Positions 63,573 to 64,000 of a DNA stretch of 64,000 nt are shown piece after piece; within the stretch, counting starts at the first letter, position 1; every line of letters begins with the position of its first letter. The DNA comes from Fragilaria crotonensis (taxonomy: Eukaryota; Bacillariophyta; Fragilariophyceae; Fragilariales; Fragilariaceae), in NCBI GenBank assembly GCA_022925895.1, contig JAKSYS010000167.1:35182-99181 (forward strand). The letters are read 5' to 3'. Under the pieces are notes generated by a model, which saw only the letters and a program-made list of their open reading frames with translations, was not told where the DNA came from and did not search any database. A program made the translations under genes and the position numbers.

Positions 63573-64000
63573 GCTTAAGAAGGCAATTGTACAAAAGGAA
63601 AATCAGGTCCACTAATGGCTGTGTGTGATACGACCACTATGGCTCCCGTAGTGTAGTTGGGAGTGTTGACCACAGCAGGAACATCGGTATTGTTCGTGGG
63701 CATCCTTTGTACTCCAGCTATCATACCTCCCAATACTAACGGTACACCTCGGTACTTGTATAACGTGCAAACACTGTACTCATATCTACAAACATGTATA
63801 TACCTGAAACTTGTATACTACCTTGTACCCTGGTACTGGTATGGCATACGTTTCGTGCAAAGTATGCATGCTCTATCATCTCTCGAGTCCAGAGTCCAGA
63901 GTACTCTACTGTACCAGGTATGATACAATAGTACGGAGTATCGTACTACACGTCCAACCTCAACGAGGAGGAAAGCGAGGGTCAAACTATGCATAAGGCC
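63573..64000. other. Upstream spacer with GTAC island, to window edge
   Basis: About 430 bp, no gene. From 63710 to 63950 GTAC words dominate (ggtacacctcggtacttg, gtaccctggtactggta, gagtactctactgtaccaggta). Confidence 0.55.

Noticed and set aside
63640-63720. tRNA-like start tcccgtagtgtagttggg
   Set aside because: No matching anticodon arm or T-arm follows within tRNA length.

Overview
The window is nuclear DNA of a diatom, most likely a pennate species; a Phaeodactylum-like genome is my best guess, from composition and gene style only. Four proteins carry bipartite plastid presequences of the stramenopile type: a signal peptide followed by an A-x-A-F-like cleavage motif. Two genes encode the diatom-typical DUF6824 domain. 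The Ty1/copia elements are of the kind called CoDi in diatoms. Introns are short (66-132 nt) and mostly begin GTAAGT or GTGAGT. Intergenic spacers carry many GTAC-based palindromes.

Layout. 1-1455: 5' part of a large minus-strand gene with a Cys/His-containing domain frequent in diatoms, cut by the window edge. 2048-2671: a MITE-like element with terminal inverted repeats and an internal 30-bp hairpin minisatellite. 3136-9685: a complete but frameshifted copia element with 162-bp LTRs and a CAAT target duplication. 11034-17634: a second copia element of another family, on the minus strand, with LTRs of about 555 bp. 17764-23202: two DUF6824 paralogues around a small membrane protein gene and a gene-poor spacer. 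23425-44851: the gene-dense core. It holds a JMJD7-like JmjC protein, cytidine deaminase, eRF1, a plastid EF-hand/nitroreductase fusion, a plastid LON-domain protein, an M43 metalloprotease fused to a Hedgehog-type Hint domain, a membrane cyclophilin-like protein, Prp19, a small membrane protein, MCM9 and a five-exon ATAD3. 44852-50874: an accessory region without recognisable genes. It contains two repeat clusters and a nested 731-bp TIR element with a 6-bp target duplication. 51900-63572: a Ser/Pro-rich disordered protein, a PsbQ-like photosystem II lumenal protein, a CRTISO-like carotenoid isomerase with an apparent frameshift, and a 1702-residue Roco protein (LRR-ROC-COR) ending in a trypsin-like protease domain.

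Most host genes are unrelated housekeeping or organelle genes and do not form a pathway. The best candidates for something little described are two multidomain fusions. One is the LRR-ROC-COR-serine protease protein, whose architecture suggests a receptor or switch with a proteolytic output. The other is the secreted, membrane-anchored M43 protease-Hint protein. Exon boundaries, and several genes that a simple ORF scan splits (ATAD3, Roco, PsbQ-like, JmjC, the 214-residue membrane protein), were assembled by hand from splice motifs and reading phase. They are predictions.
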